A DNA stretch of 64,000 nucleotides from Breviolum minutum Mf 1.05b.01. Taxonomy: Eukaryota; Sar; Dinophyceae; Suessiales; Symbiodiniaceae. This document shows, piece after piece, positions 36,822-47,500 of this stretch. The translations under genes were made by a program, and so were the position numbers. The stretch lies in contig DF239020.1 in assembly GCA_000507305.1 (NCBI GenBank), forward strand, positions 319,937 through 383,936, in the 5' to 3' direction. Every line of letters begins with the position of its first letter. The first letter of the stretch is position 1. The notes below the pieces were generated by a model. The model ran no database searches. It was not told the DNA's origin and saw only the letters and a list, made by a program, of their open reading frames with translations.

Positions 36822-37225
36822 GCAGCGACCAAGTGTGCAAGTGCAAGAAAGATGATGTTTGCGTAGCACCGACCATGTGTGCAAGTACAAGAAAGTTGAT
36901 GTTACGTAGCACCGACCATGTGCGCAAGCGCAAGGAACGTTATCATCCCCCACCCCACCCCACCCCATCCCATGATGTTGCGCAGCACCGACCATGTGTG
37001 CAAGTACAAGAAAGATGATGTTGCGTAGCATCCACCATGTGTTCAAGTTCAAAGAATGTCATCATCCCGACCCCACCCCACCCCACCCCACCCCAGCAGT
37101 TGCGTAGCATCCACCATGTGTGCGTAGCATCCACCATGTGTTCAAGTTCAAAGAATGTCATCATCCCGACCCCACCCCACCCCACCCCAGCAGTTGCGCA
37201 GCATCCACCATGTGTTCAAGTCCAA
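36822..37225. repeat. Minisatellite with C-rich blocks
   Basis: Tandem units of roughly 40-90 bp sharing GTAGCACCGACCATGTG or GTAGCATCCACCATGTG, followed by CAAGTxCAAGAAxG(A/T)TGATG and blocks of CCCCACCCCA. The C-rich blocks are G-quadruplex-prone on the minus strand. Units vary in length, so it is a higher-order array. Confidence 0.9.
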
Positions 37226-37615
37226 AGAATGTCAGCATGGGCGAACGTCCGGGTTGGCGCGTACTTGTTTACTGACTGTGATGGTGAATCACAGAAGTAC
37301 GGCTGATACCAAATCACCGTCTTGTGAAGTCGTTGTGTTCAACCAATGTCAACCAAATCTCTTTGTTGTTTGGGTTTTACGAAATAACCTTTTTCAACAC
37401 TAAATATTTGTTGTACCTAATCTCGTACTAGTAGTATCTGGACTCAAGACCTTATGAAAGAAACAACGTAATAGTGCGACATGGTGATCAGTGATACCTT
37501 AAATATCCTTAAATCATAAATGGTAATCAAGATGTAAAACCGCCACGTGTACTATTTAAAGCTTTCCCAATCTCCTGATGAGGAACAATTCAATACATCT
37601 TCGATGCTTTCGCAG

Positions 37616-37862
37616 CCCTCGAAGTTCCACGGGCACATGGAGAAGGCAGCGTTGGCCTTGCATTCCCGAAAGCGTCACAATGGAAGGTCGTTGGGAAAAT
37701 CGAGCTGTTTGAGTAGAATGTCATGGCAAGCTATGGGAATCTGAGCACGAAGAAAAGTCTCTTGGCATCAGCTCAAGTCTTGATCTTTATCATCTCAACG
37801 CCAAACATTCGCCCCTCGACAAAAACCACCAAAATGTCGTTAGTGCATTCCCTTCCACCTGA
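37616..37862 (+). CDS. Two plus-strand terminal exons, unrecognised
   Basis: Exon 37616-37686 follows TTTCGCAG and reads LEVPRAHGEGSVGLAFPKAS. Exon 37731-37862 reads KLWESEHEEKSLGISSSLDL (first residue from the preceding codon) and ends VVSAFPST with TGA. Joining at AAG|GTCGTT and GGCAAG|CTA is in phase but implies a 44-nt intron. Alternatively the first exon reads through to a stop 30 nt on. No family recognised. Confidence 0.45.
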
Positions 37863-38043
37863 AACAAAAAGGTATAAACAAAAAACCTGTCAGAGTCATC
37901 CATAACGACCTTTTTACAACCACGATGTTCAATCATTTTTAGTGGAGAATCTCAAGTCCCCACCTCCTTCCAGTCTACCACTTCGATACTGGGCACCCAA
38001 GGCTCCTCAAATTGACTTGCATCAAACCAGCTTAACGGTCCCA

Positions 38044-38595
38044 TCATTGTAGAAATGAATCATTTCTGTTGATGATGTTGGGGGGTTCAAATTTTGAGAC
38101 CCGGAAAAAGGTTACTGTTACTGGGTTGGGGAAGCTATCATCAAATACCATTTTTGAGATTGTGCCTAGGATGCCAATGACCATGGCTTCCACATATTTA
38201 CCCGTGGTATACACGATCCCCTCGCGACTCCTCATTGAGCGGGATATTTTCGGACTCATCCTGGGCGAATCCAAACAAAGGGCATTTCTGGTCACTGACA
38301 GGTGGAGAAGATTCACCTTGCGTTTGGGGACCAAAATGCCAAGGATGCCACTCGTTTTGATGAACACATCTCCTATCAAGGATGATGAACTTGTATTGAA
38401 AGAATTGGTCACACATTTTTTTAAAAGGCAATGACACTTTTCAACATTAGAACGTCTTATACAAATAAGTGGAAGGTGCAAGGCCTTGGGTTGCCCTTCT
38501 TCAAGGTCCCTGGAATTTCCCACCTCGAGCTTGTACTTTCTCTTCTTGTCATTACCAAAGATGACCTTCAAAGGGAGGGCCAAAGGATGGCCGCC
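38044..38595 (-). CDS. Open coding stretch, unrecognised
   Basis: A minus frame of about 180 codons open to a stop at 38044. It includes LKVIFGNDKKRKYKLEVGNS, GILGILVPKRKVNLLHLSVT and GKYVEAMVIGILGTISKMV. First codon positions are purine-rich (about 69%), higher than in the competing plus frame (about 62%), so minus is preferred. It abuts a (GTT)n repeat at its 5' side. Splice limits not set and no domain recognised. Confidence 0.45.
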   Translation of the reverse strand, partial: GGHPLALPLKVIFGNDKKRKYKLEVGNSRDLEEGQPKALHLPLICIRRSNVEKCHCLLKKCVTNSFNTSSSSLIGDVFIKTSGILGILVPKRKVNLLHLSVTRNALCLDSPRMSPKISRSMRSREGIVYTTGKYVEAMVIGILGTISKMVFDDSFPNPVTVTFFRVSKFEPPNIINRNDSFLQ

Positions 38596-38596
38596 A

Positions 38597-38666
38597 ACAA
38601 CAACAACAACCACAACAACAACAACAACAACAAGAACAACAAGAACAACAAGAACAACGACAACTA
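38597..38666. repeat. (AAC)n microsatellite
   Basis: About 20 AAC units with CAC and AAG interruptions. Confidence 0.95.
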
Positions 38667-39041
38667 AAAACACTAATTACAAGAAATACAAACAGAAGCC
38701 GTTCTTCGAAATGCATGCATGTTCTTAGTACTGTTTCTACCACAAAATCCTGGCCAAACAAAAACGATATCAAAAACATAATGTGTGCAACATCCTGAAT
38801 GTACAAAAAAACAGAAAAAAAAACGTGTTCTTCATGCACGTGGCACAGGTTTTAAAAAAACTCTTTCCCCCATGTTTTCAACTCACGTTATTCACAGATT
38901 TTCCGGATTCCAGACACCTCGACACCTCTCCTAGGTTCAAATGTAAGGTCCTCACAAACAAGACCACCGCAAGGAAGCCCACTAAGGTGGTTGCTACATA
39001 CCTGAGATATCCAGGACCACCAGGGTGAGACTTCAGGGGAC

Positions 39042-39185
39042 CAGTTGATAGGTCAAAAAAAATCCCGGGATTCACCCAGGTGAGGTTGGGAGAATGCCTC
39101 TACCAATATTTTGTTTCATGGTTTTGTTCATGGGTTTAATACATCCAAATGGTGGTTGGCTTTGGGATTTCTGAACCATCAACAG
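39042..39185. mobile_element. MITE family B, longest copy 4
   Basis: Left CAGTTGATAGG, right CCATCAACAG followed by TA; inner arms AAATCCCGGGATTCACC and GGGATTTC. About 30 bp longer than the other copies. Confidence 0.75.
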
Positions 39186-39845
39186 TATCAAGTGTCACTG
39201 CTCCTCGATATGATTTAGGATTTAGGATGCAAATTTTGGATGTTGATAAAGAACATGCTACCAGAATTTCACTCAGTGCCACACACCAACATGCTGCTGA
39301 CCACAGCCTGCAACGCCGTCAAGGAAGTGAATCTATACGTTGAGAAGCAGCTTAAGTAATGATTGAGTCGGTTCCGCGTCAGAAAATGTCAAACTCCAAC
39401 AACAATAACTACTATGTATAGCTTGAACAGAAGTAACCCTTGACTTTTGCATACAACAAATCTTGTAAATATCTTACACAACTTGGTGCCTATCATGTTC
39501 TTGTACAACAATACATACAATATCCTTGTGTACATGCAATCCTCTCCGAACACACGCCACCCCACCTTCAGTTCCGGGAGTTCTTCCCGCACATAAAAAC
39601 GCCCAAATTCTGTTGACGGAAAGCTGTGAAGAAAAGGCCACCAAACAATGTTGGTACAGAAATATACAGACTTTTATTGGAATTTTCGGCTTCATTTGGT
39701 TTTGATCTCATGTGCTTCCTGGCTTTTGTCTTTCCAGTCAGGGATGGCAGATTTCCTGAAAACATGTCAACCCTGCTTGCAAACATGGCGAATTTCCTAG
39801 AGCCACGAACCACACAAAACCAGTCATTGCATTGTCATTGCCGAG

Positions 39846-40071
39846 GTCCAAATATGAAATTACTGTCGAAGTCCGGTTTCTGGCAAGTCAAGGTCGCAAA
39901 CAAGGAGTTCAAATCAGATCTTTGACCCCCACATGTCATCTGCTAACTCCTGAAAGCATTCTGAGTTCATCCTATACTAGTGAGATGGCCCTGGATCAAG
40001 TCATAGTGACATTGGATTCGATCAACGTCCGCATGTGTGATGCAACTGTTGCCTATGTACCTTCTGATTGA
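39846..40071 (+). CDS. C-terminal exon of an unrecognised plus gene
   Basis: After a CCGAG|G acceptor the frame reads YEITVEVRFLASQGRKQGVQ, then SEMALDQVIVTLDSINVRM, ending VAYVPSD and TGA at 40071. The minus frames are broken by stops. A possible preceding exon at 39650-39800 (GRFPENMSTLLANMANFLEP) cannot be assigned to a strand with confidence. Confidence 0.5.
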
Positions 40072-40121
40072 CACATTTCATCAAAAAGTTAACAGTCGCC
40101 TCAGTCACTTGAGTCACGTAA

Positions 40122-40437
40122 TCACTTCTTTCGACACTTCATCTGGTCATAAAGAGTGAAGGACCCCTTCTCCTCAAGCTTCTCCCAGAATGCCTTTGCA
40201 TATCTTTGCATCTTTTTACCCCCTAGAAAAGCAGCAATCACATCGGCAGGAATCAGAAGCCTGCCACACCCCAAAAAATTCGGAGATGACTCATGAATTC
40301 TTTTCAGATCTAAGCAACCCATGCTTGAAACGTCAAGTTCTCCAAACTTCCAAACATATCTTTGGAATGGTAACTTTGAATGGGAACAGTTCATCTTTCA
40401 GCATTGCAGCAATCATAAGGATGTTGGTCGTCATTTC
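40122..40437 (-). CDS. Two terminal exons of an unrecognised gene
   Basis: Exon 40356-40437 (after GGACAG) reads EMTTNILMIAAMLKDELFPF. Exon 40122-40309 reads LKRIHESSPNFLGCGRLLIP and MQRYAKAFWEKLEEKGSFT, with TGA at 40122. They join in phase at a GTTTGG donor. It lies downstream of the PPR gene stop at 41543 and appears separate from it. Not recognised. Confidence 0.6.
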
Positions 40438-41542
40438 CTGTCCCTAGGTTTGAACGAGCCTGCCCGGATTTTTTGGCGCCACCCTCGGAGAAATGATCTC
40501 ATCCGCAAGGCTATCGAGGCCCAAAAACAGTCCCCAAGAAACATCATTTCCAATGTGATCCAAAAGGACAGATTAAAACAAAATGATTGAATGCAGTAAT
40601 ATACTTTTGCATACCATATCATCATATCTTTAAGAACATATCTGTCCATTGATTATATCCGTATATCCCATGCATGGCTTCTATTCACAACAAGCTGATT
40701 TTGAAACTTTCATCCGAGTTGCGACATCGGCAGTGGCAACATCTCTTTGAGCCGCGGTAGCACGGCCAGATGTTGTTCACTACCATGACCGCGGCCCACC
40801 ACTAAACACAAGGGCCTCCAGTGGGTGTTCTTGTGGATGGAAATCTTTCCAGAAAACGAGCCTCGTTTTTTCGACCCTATATATGTTTTTTGAAGGGCCT
40901 AGGTAAGTTTTTAGGGAGGGTACACTCAGCTGACTTTGATTGAATTCTTTTGGAAATATGTTTTTTCTTAAAATGTAGGGTCCAGATGTTTTGCAAGCGT
41001 CAAATTGTTTGAGTTCAATCACAAATGCTGCTCTTTCATTGCAGTTCAAATGTTTCTGACAAGATTGTCCACTACAGTACATTGTGCTCTGCCAGTGTTG
41101 AGCACTTGTATATTTCCCTGAAGTGTCATTGAACAAAAAATCCTTAGATCCTTCTCACCCGCGACCGTATTTTGGTAACATCCCTTTCTTGGTGCCTTGT
41201 CCTGGCAGCCCGAAGCAATGCATAAGAACTGGCCACGTAAGCCACTTCAAGGCTAAAACCATGAAGATCCAACTCCCACCTCAAAAAAAGCCACAAATAA
41301 AGATGTAAACATCATCCTGGAGGATATCATCCTGGAAGTATATTGGAGGATCTTTTTATTGGGATCTAAAGGTGAGAAAGACAAATTGAGTATCCAAAAC
41401 ACTTGAAAAGCAACATGAAGGAGATTGTGAAATTACGTTCTCTAAATGGTAGAGAAAAGTGCTTCTGAAACTGCAAGAGTTTAGATTCAATGAAATGATA
41501 ATTATGTATCATGTATTATGGCACAGGTGAATTCATAAAACA

Positions 41543-44500
41543 TCATTCATTCTCCAACTTCTCCTTGATTTCTTTGATGCATACTATGAAGACATCTAAG
41601 AGATGCATATCTGCTTCACGTTCCTCTCCACTGAGAATCATTTCATAATTGAATCCAGGATGCTCGGATATCCATGGTTGAAATATGCCTTCTTCCTGCG
41701 GAGGTGTTGCTTTGGAAGACACCCCTGCCATCATGGAGCTTTGCCACACCAACTTTAACTGATAGATCTCAAGAATACAAAGGGGGTACGATGTCACCCC
41801 AGCCTTATCTCCGAAACAACATCCATGTTGGCATACGCAAGTTGACTGAAAAAAAAAACATTGCATTCAAACCACCATGTCCTCTAAATGTCCATAGAGT
41901 TGCAAAGCTGTTTCAAACTGTCCAGTTCTCACCAGCAATCGAATACATCCCAAAGAAAGGGCCACATCACCATCTGTCCTGAAGATTGGACGTCAAGGAC
42001 ATGACATGAAAAGATTATGATGATATGGGCTCCAAAAAAGGCTTGAAATATCCACTTATACTGTTGATGTAAGAAATCCTGCACCACCTGGGCTGTATAT
42101 GACCTTGCAATTAAGTGTAATTAATGGTATAAACTATCTATCAACTGGTTAGCAGGATTTCAGCCATCAACAGTACATCTGCTTTGTGTAGGGTCTAAAT
42201 CTTACATGGGTATTTTGGAACCGTCCCAGATGTTTTTGCTCGACGCATCAGCCTTGATAAATCACCCATTTTAAACAAAATAAATACAACTCAAAGGGAT
42301 CTTCTTTTTAATCGACCTAAGGTATGTACATCAACCAGTTGTTGAAGACATTGTCACCTTTTTTTCATTTTATAGGAAATTCACCTATAGAAAAACATTT
42401 AAAACAAGGGTGTTCCTGACTCTTCTACACCAAGGTACTGAAGTTCCAGTGCCTTTTGCCAATTGGAGGCATCTTCGAAAGCATCCAACACAGTCAATCG
42501 CAGTTGTTCGTTGGGTCGCCGATCTGGAGTTGGGTGTTTTGGCTTGTTTTTGCTTCAGAGCTTGGGGAGAAAATAAAACCCAAGTTGATATGAAATTTGC
42601 TTATCACAATTAGGTTCCAACTTGCAAATAATGACATGTCAAAAAACATCATGCCAAAATATAGGGGAGGTCAAGAATATCTGGGAGAAAGAGTCATCTT
42701 TCACCAACCGCGAAAACTCTGAAATTCAGGTTTTTCCCTATAGAAGGTACCCCCTCTCGGGACATGATGTCGGATGAAGATGTGGGACGTTGAAGCTGAA
42801 AAATGGGGTGCCCAGAGTGCCATGGGAAAACAGCATGTTTTGTTTTCGATAGCTGCTGCTTGAAGTGAAAAAGAAGTGAAGATTGATCCCAACATCTCAG
42901 TGGGTATAATAGCCATCTGTTTTTCTTGTAAAGAAATCAGACTTTCTGGTTTTTGTGTTTGTTTTACAAAGACCAAGGTAACACATAGGTAACACCAACA
43001 CTCTGTCGCCTGCTTCCAATGTTTCCCAAAGAACTAGTGCATGTTGCCACTGTTCTGCACCAATGCAAGACGTTAGAGCTGACATATAGCCTCAACACAG
43101 CGTGGGAACCCACGAAAACTCAGTAGGACTTGTAAAACTAAACTTGTGGTAGCAGTTGAGATACTGATATTCCAAGATGTTTATATCCGATGTCCCTAAT
43201 GTTCTTTAATGGTATAATATATCCATATATACACAGATATGGTAACCATCCCAACTGGTGGGCAGGATAAATTGTCCAACTGGAGCACCAGCCCCCAAAC
43301 AAAAGTCCCATCTACAGGCCGAAGGAGCTAAAATCAGTTCGTTCAAAGTGTTTCCTGATGGCCGGAAACGGCCAAAGAGACGCATGGCAAACCGCTGAGA
43401 AGTGGTCGTTGTTTTATTGTTTCATGCGAGTTTGTCTGTTGGAACCCAAGTCCTTCTCACAAACCAAACCAATTTTCACAAATCATTTGCATCAGGAAGT
43501 AGTAGAGAAAAGGGTGGGGTGTTTGACTGACAGCTGGGTAGCTGGGTAGCTGGGTAGCTGGTTTGCTCATCTGCCGATCAAGATTCTGGTCCATCTCTTC
43601 TAGCAAATATAACACCTGCGAGATCTTTTGTAGTAGTCGAACGGTTAAGGATGGTGTTTAAAACGCAAACAGCAAACAATAAACAATATCAACAAACTAA
43701 ACCTTCTTGTTGGTATATGCTACTTGCTTTGCTTCAATCAAATGTCAATATCACCCCAAAAAAATCAAATTAAATCATGTTTTGCCAGCAGTTTTCAAAG
43801 ATGAACCAATGTAGGATGTGATTTTTTCAAGTTTTGGGGGAGCACCGTCAAAGTCTGGACGTCCGACAAAAAAATAGCACCTGGCTCCATTGCTTTGCCA
43901 AAGCAGCTGCATCCAAGAGAACATCAAAACTGATGACATCTGGAGCAGGCAAACCTTGAAAAAGCTCAAGAGCCTCTCAGGGAAAAAACGGCGACCGTGG
44001 TTGTAGGCAAGTGATTTACTGGTTGTGATGATCATGATTGCGATTTCGTGAACCATACAGATTCGGAGGCGGTGAAAAGCTCATGTATGGAATAGGAATG
44101 CCACATGATGAAATCTACATACAAGTGATATGTCTTTATATGATTTCTTTGACTGGCTTGTGAAATCTGCTATGACAATGAGAATGAATGAACGCTTCTA
44201 AGTGGAACATTGGGTCGGCAACTAAGACAACTACCGAGTCAACAGAAGACAACCGTTAAGATTCATTGCAAACAAAAACTGAAACGAGGTTTTACATTCA
44301 ACAGAACATCCAGGCTGGCCTAGGATCCAACAAGTCCCAACATGAAAACCAATTGACACATGCAAGACTTAGACCATGCTGGTCATTTTACCGATGGCAC
44401 ATGGATGGCATGATTGGGTCACCATTACCATCGTTGGACTCTGTATTTCGCTTCAAGACGTGAGTATTTTTGATCAACCCTTCCCAACCAACAAAGCATG

Positions 44501-47500
44501 CCGTCACACCTTCTCCCAGTAAAAACTCTTGCCCACTGCTGACAGTGTTGCATTGAAACTGGTGGTATCTGGGAAGAGATTCGAAGATTGTGCCTCAAAT
44601 AAAAAAGACAAACAACACAAAAAAGCTGGACACATGAGATACCAGAAGAAAGTGTGCATGTCTTAATTCACACACTGGTTGTCTATAAGGGATCCCCATT
44701 GATAAAAATGCAATACAGTTGAATTCCAAAGGTAGGAATCCTGCATGATTCAAAAGTCTTCTATCCAAATCCCACAATCAAACTTTAGGTAGCATAATCA
44801 CGCATAAAATTTGCCATAAGCTAAGCAACCAATCACGAAAATGGTTCTCATTTCAGTGTATGGCATTTCCAAAATCAGGATATCCTTTGGTATCACTCTG
44901 TTTCAAAACCATTTCACAAAGTGAAAGACTTTACTTGTAAGTTTACATGCATTTGTACTTTCAGCGCTCACCCGATGTCCCGAAGAATCCTTTCGCTTTC
45001 TCAGTCAAATCACATCTTTCAGCAATGACAAGGCATGTTGCCACTGTCTGCCCTTCTCACAAGCACTGATGGATGCACCAAGCAAAATCACATCTGGTCG
45101 TCCTGGCTCATTGGAAGCATGCAGATTCAAAGCCGTGTCAAAACGGATGCGAACTCAAAAATAAGCACAAGTCTTCCTAAAAATTCAAATATTTCAATGT
45201 GTTGATTTAGAGACTAAACCATGTGTATATATATATATGCACATATGTTGATATAATATCAATATATGAAAATATAATATGAAATATTTTGCAACTTGCC
45301 AATGGTTGCTTCATCAACATCAACAACAAAAATCGCTGATCTCCAACACGCCCATTGTGCCCGAAAAATGCCTTGCCGTGTACGTGCTTCGAAAAATAAC
45401 TGCAGAGCACGCCTTGGAGGCCACCACTGTGATCCAACATTGATCTGTCAAAAGCTCCAGGTGTAGATTAAATATACTAAGAGAAAGAGACATACAAAGT
45501 ACACAATAGAGATCCAGAAACAGCACGTGTATATTGTATATATATACACTGTATAATAATGTATATTATATTTATATATACAAACATTATATGATATTAT
45601 ATGTATGCTCTTTCTTATGCACATGGCAATATCAATATCCTCACAAACAAAATAACACTTCAACTCCTTGCGCTGTTTTTCAACCCGATTTGGTTGCAAC
45701 TAGTAGCAGAGTTTCTCCACCAGCATCATATAGATATGTCTGAAGTACTGGCTACTGCGAATACGTTTGTTTCACAGAAAAAATCAGAACGCGGCAAGGG
45801 TAGGGGCAACAATTGAAGTAAAACCACCCGCAAAAATTATCACTGTATCCCAAAAAAATTAAGTAAGACCCAGCAATGGAAAAAACAATTCCCAAAAAAA
45901 ATAATGGATGGACATCTCAAATAATTCAGATAAATTTACCTGGAAAACCGTATGATACATCTAGATTTCAGCAAATTTTGGCACATCCCCAAAGATCACT
46001 CACAACAACTGTGTTTGCAATGTTCATGGCAAAAAACCTTTGCAGTTTTCCGTGCCCAACCGAGTCTCTGCCATTGCTGGCCTTTTTCGCAGGCAGATAC
46101 TGCGGCACTAAAGCTCACCATGTCGGGCTTCAGCCTGTAGATCTGGATGGACTAAGGGATGCAAGCAGCAATGAAACATAAGGATGATCCCTAAAGATTC
46201 CAAAGTTGAGAAAGAGATGATTCATAGGAATCTATCAATAATACGTACTTGTATATATAATCGGGCACTGGGTCAACTTTGAAGACAAGCAAACTAAAGT
46301 TACTTAGCAAGTCAAACAGATCTTGTGCTAGAATCTTCAGACACTTAACTATAACTTGGAACTACCCCCTAACCAGTAACAGTGACCTTTTCAGGATTCT
46401 TCCAATTTTTAGTAGGGAATCCCAACCTAAACCTTCATTTGTGACTGGCATCCTGGGTGGGGGGAGACACTTAACTATACCTATTCATCCTGATTTATAC
46501 TGAAGACCAAGGCTCTATCGCCTCAAGAAGTCTGGGGGGTAAGCGTTAGTGCTGTGTCTGCCCAGTAGGAATACAACTTCACGATATTTCACATCCTCAT
46601 AAACTGTTTCGGACGCTCACTTTCTCTCACTTTCTGGGGTGTTTTCTGTTCAACACAAAGATTTCTGTTTGCGAACTCCAAGAAAAGTAAGCTGGTTGGG
46701 TATGTCGCGGTATGTCATAATCTAAGAAGGCAAAGACTCACATGCCCGTGAAGTCTTAAGTCTGCGAACACATTGTTGCCAGCAAAGAGTCTGACCAAAA
46801 ATAGAACTGTTAAACATATTGCCAACAATACGGTTTGCCAAACATCAACAGGGTCAGCCCTCAAATTGAAGTTCATCATATATATTTCACCATCACCATC
46901 ACTTCAGATTTCACCAGATCTTCACCCCCAAGAACCCTTGGTCCATGTATTGCGCCTGTGTTTTTTCTGTAGGTCATCCAGAAAAGACAAGGCAGCAAAC
47001 CACGCAAAGCCTTTACCACAGCTGCTGATCACCTCACTCTATCAACCCCAAAACATCAGGTCACTTTCCATCCTTTTTGTTCTTATCCACCATATCGAGA
47101 TGCAACGAGGGTTCTTTTGTTTTCCGTTGGCTTAGCCGTTTGTAGTTGGAGGAACTAAGACAGCATAGATACCTTATGTGCCATGCATACTAAAAGAAAA
47201 GGATGATGTCACATCTGTGGCAAAATGGTAGTGGTTTAAATGTTGATTACTTTGGGGTTTTCTTCGAAGTGTTTTTCAGTGAGATGTCTAGGAACAAAAT
47301 TTAAAAAACTGCTGAGTAATGAATAGCAATTTGCGTTGCTGGAAAAACGAACCGACATGCCCGGTGTCCCAAAACGGACTTCAACTTGGCGAAATCTCGG
47401 AGTCCCGAAGGCTTGTCATCAAATTTCGCCCCAGCAGCTGTATTCAAGGCCACCAAATCCAGATTTAGACTTCGGCGTTCTCCTTCAGCACATAAGATCG

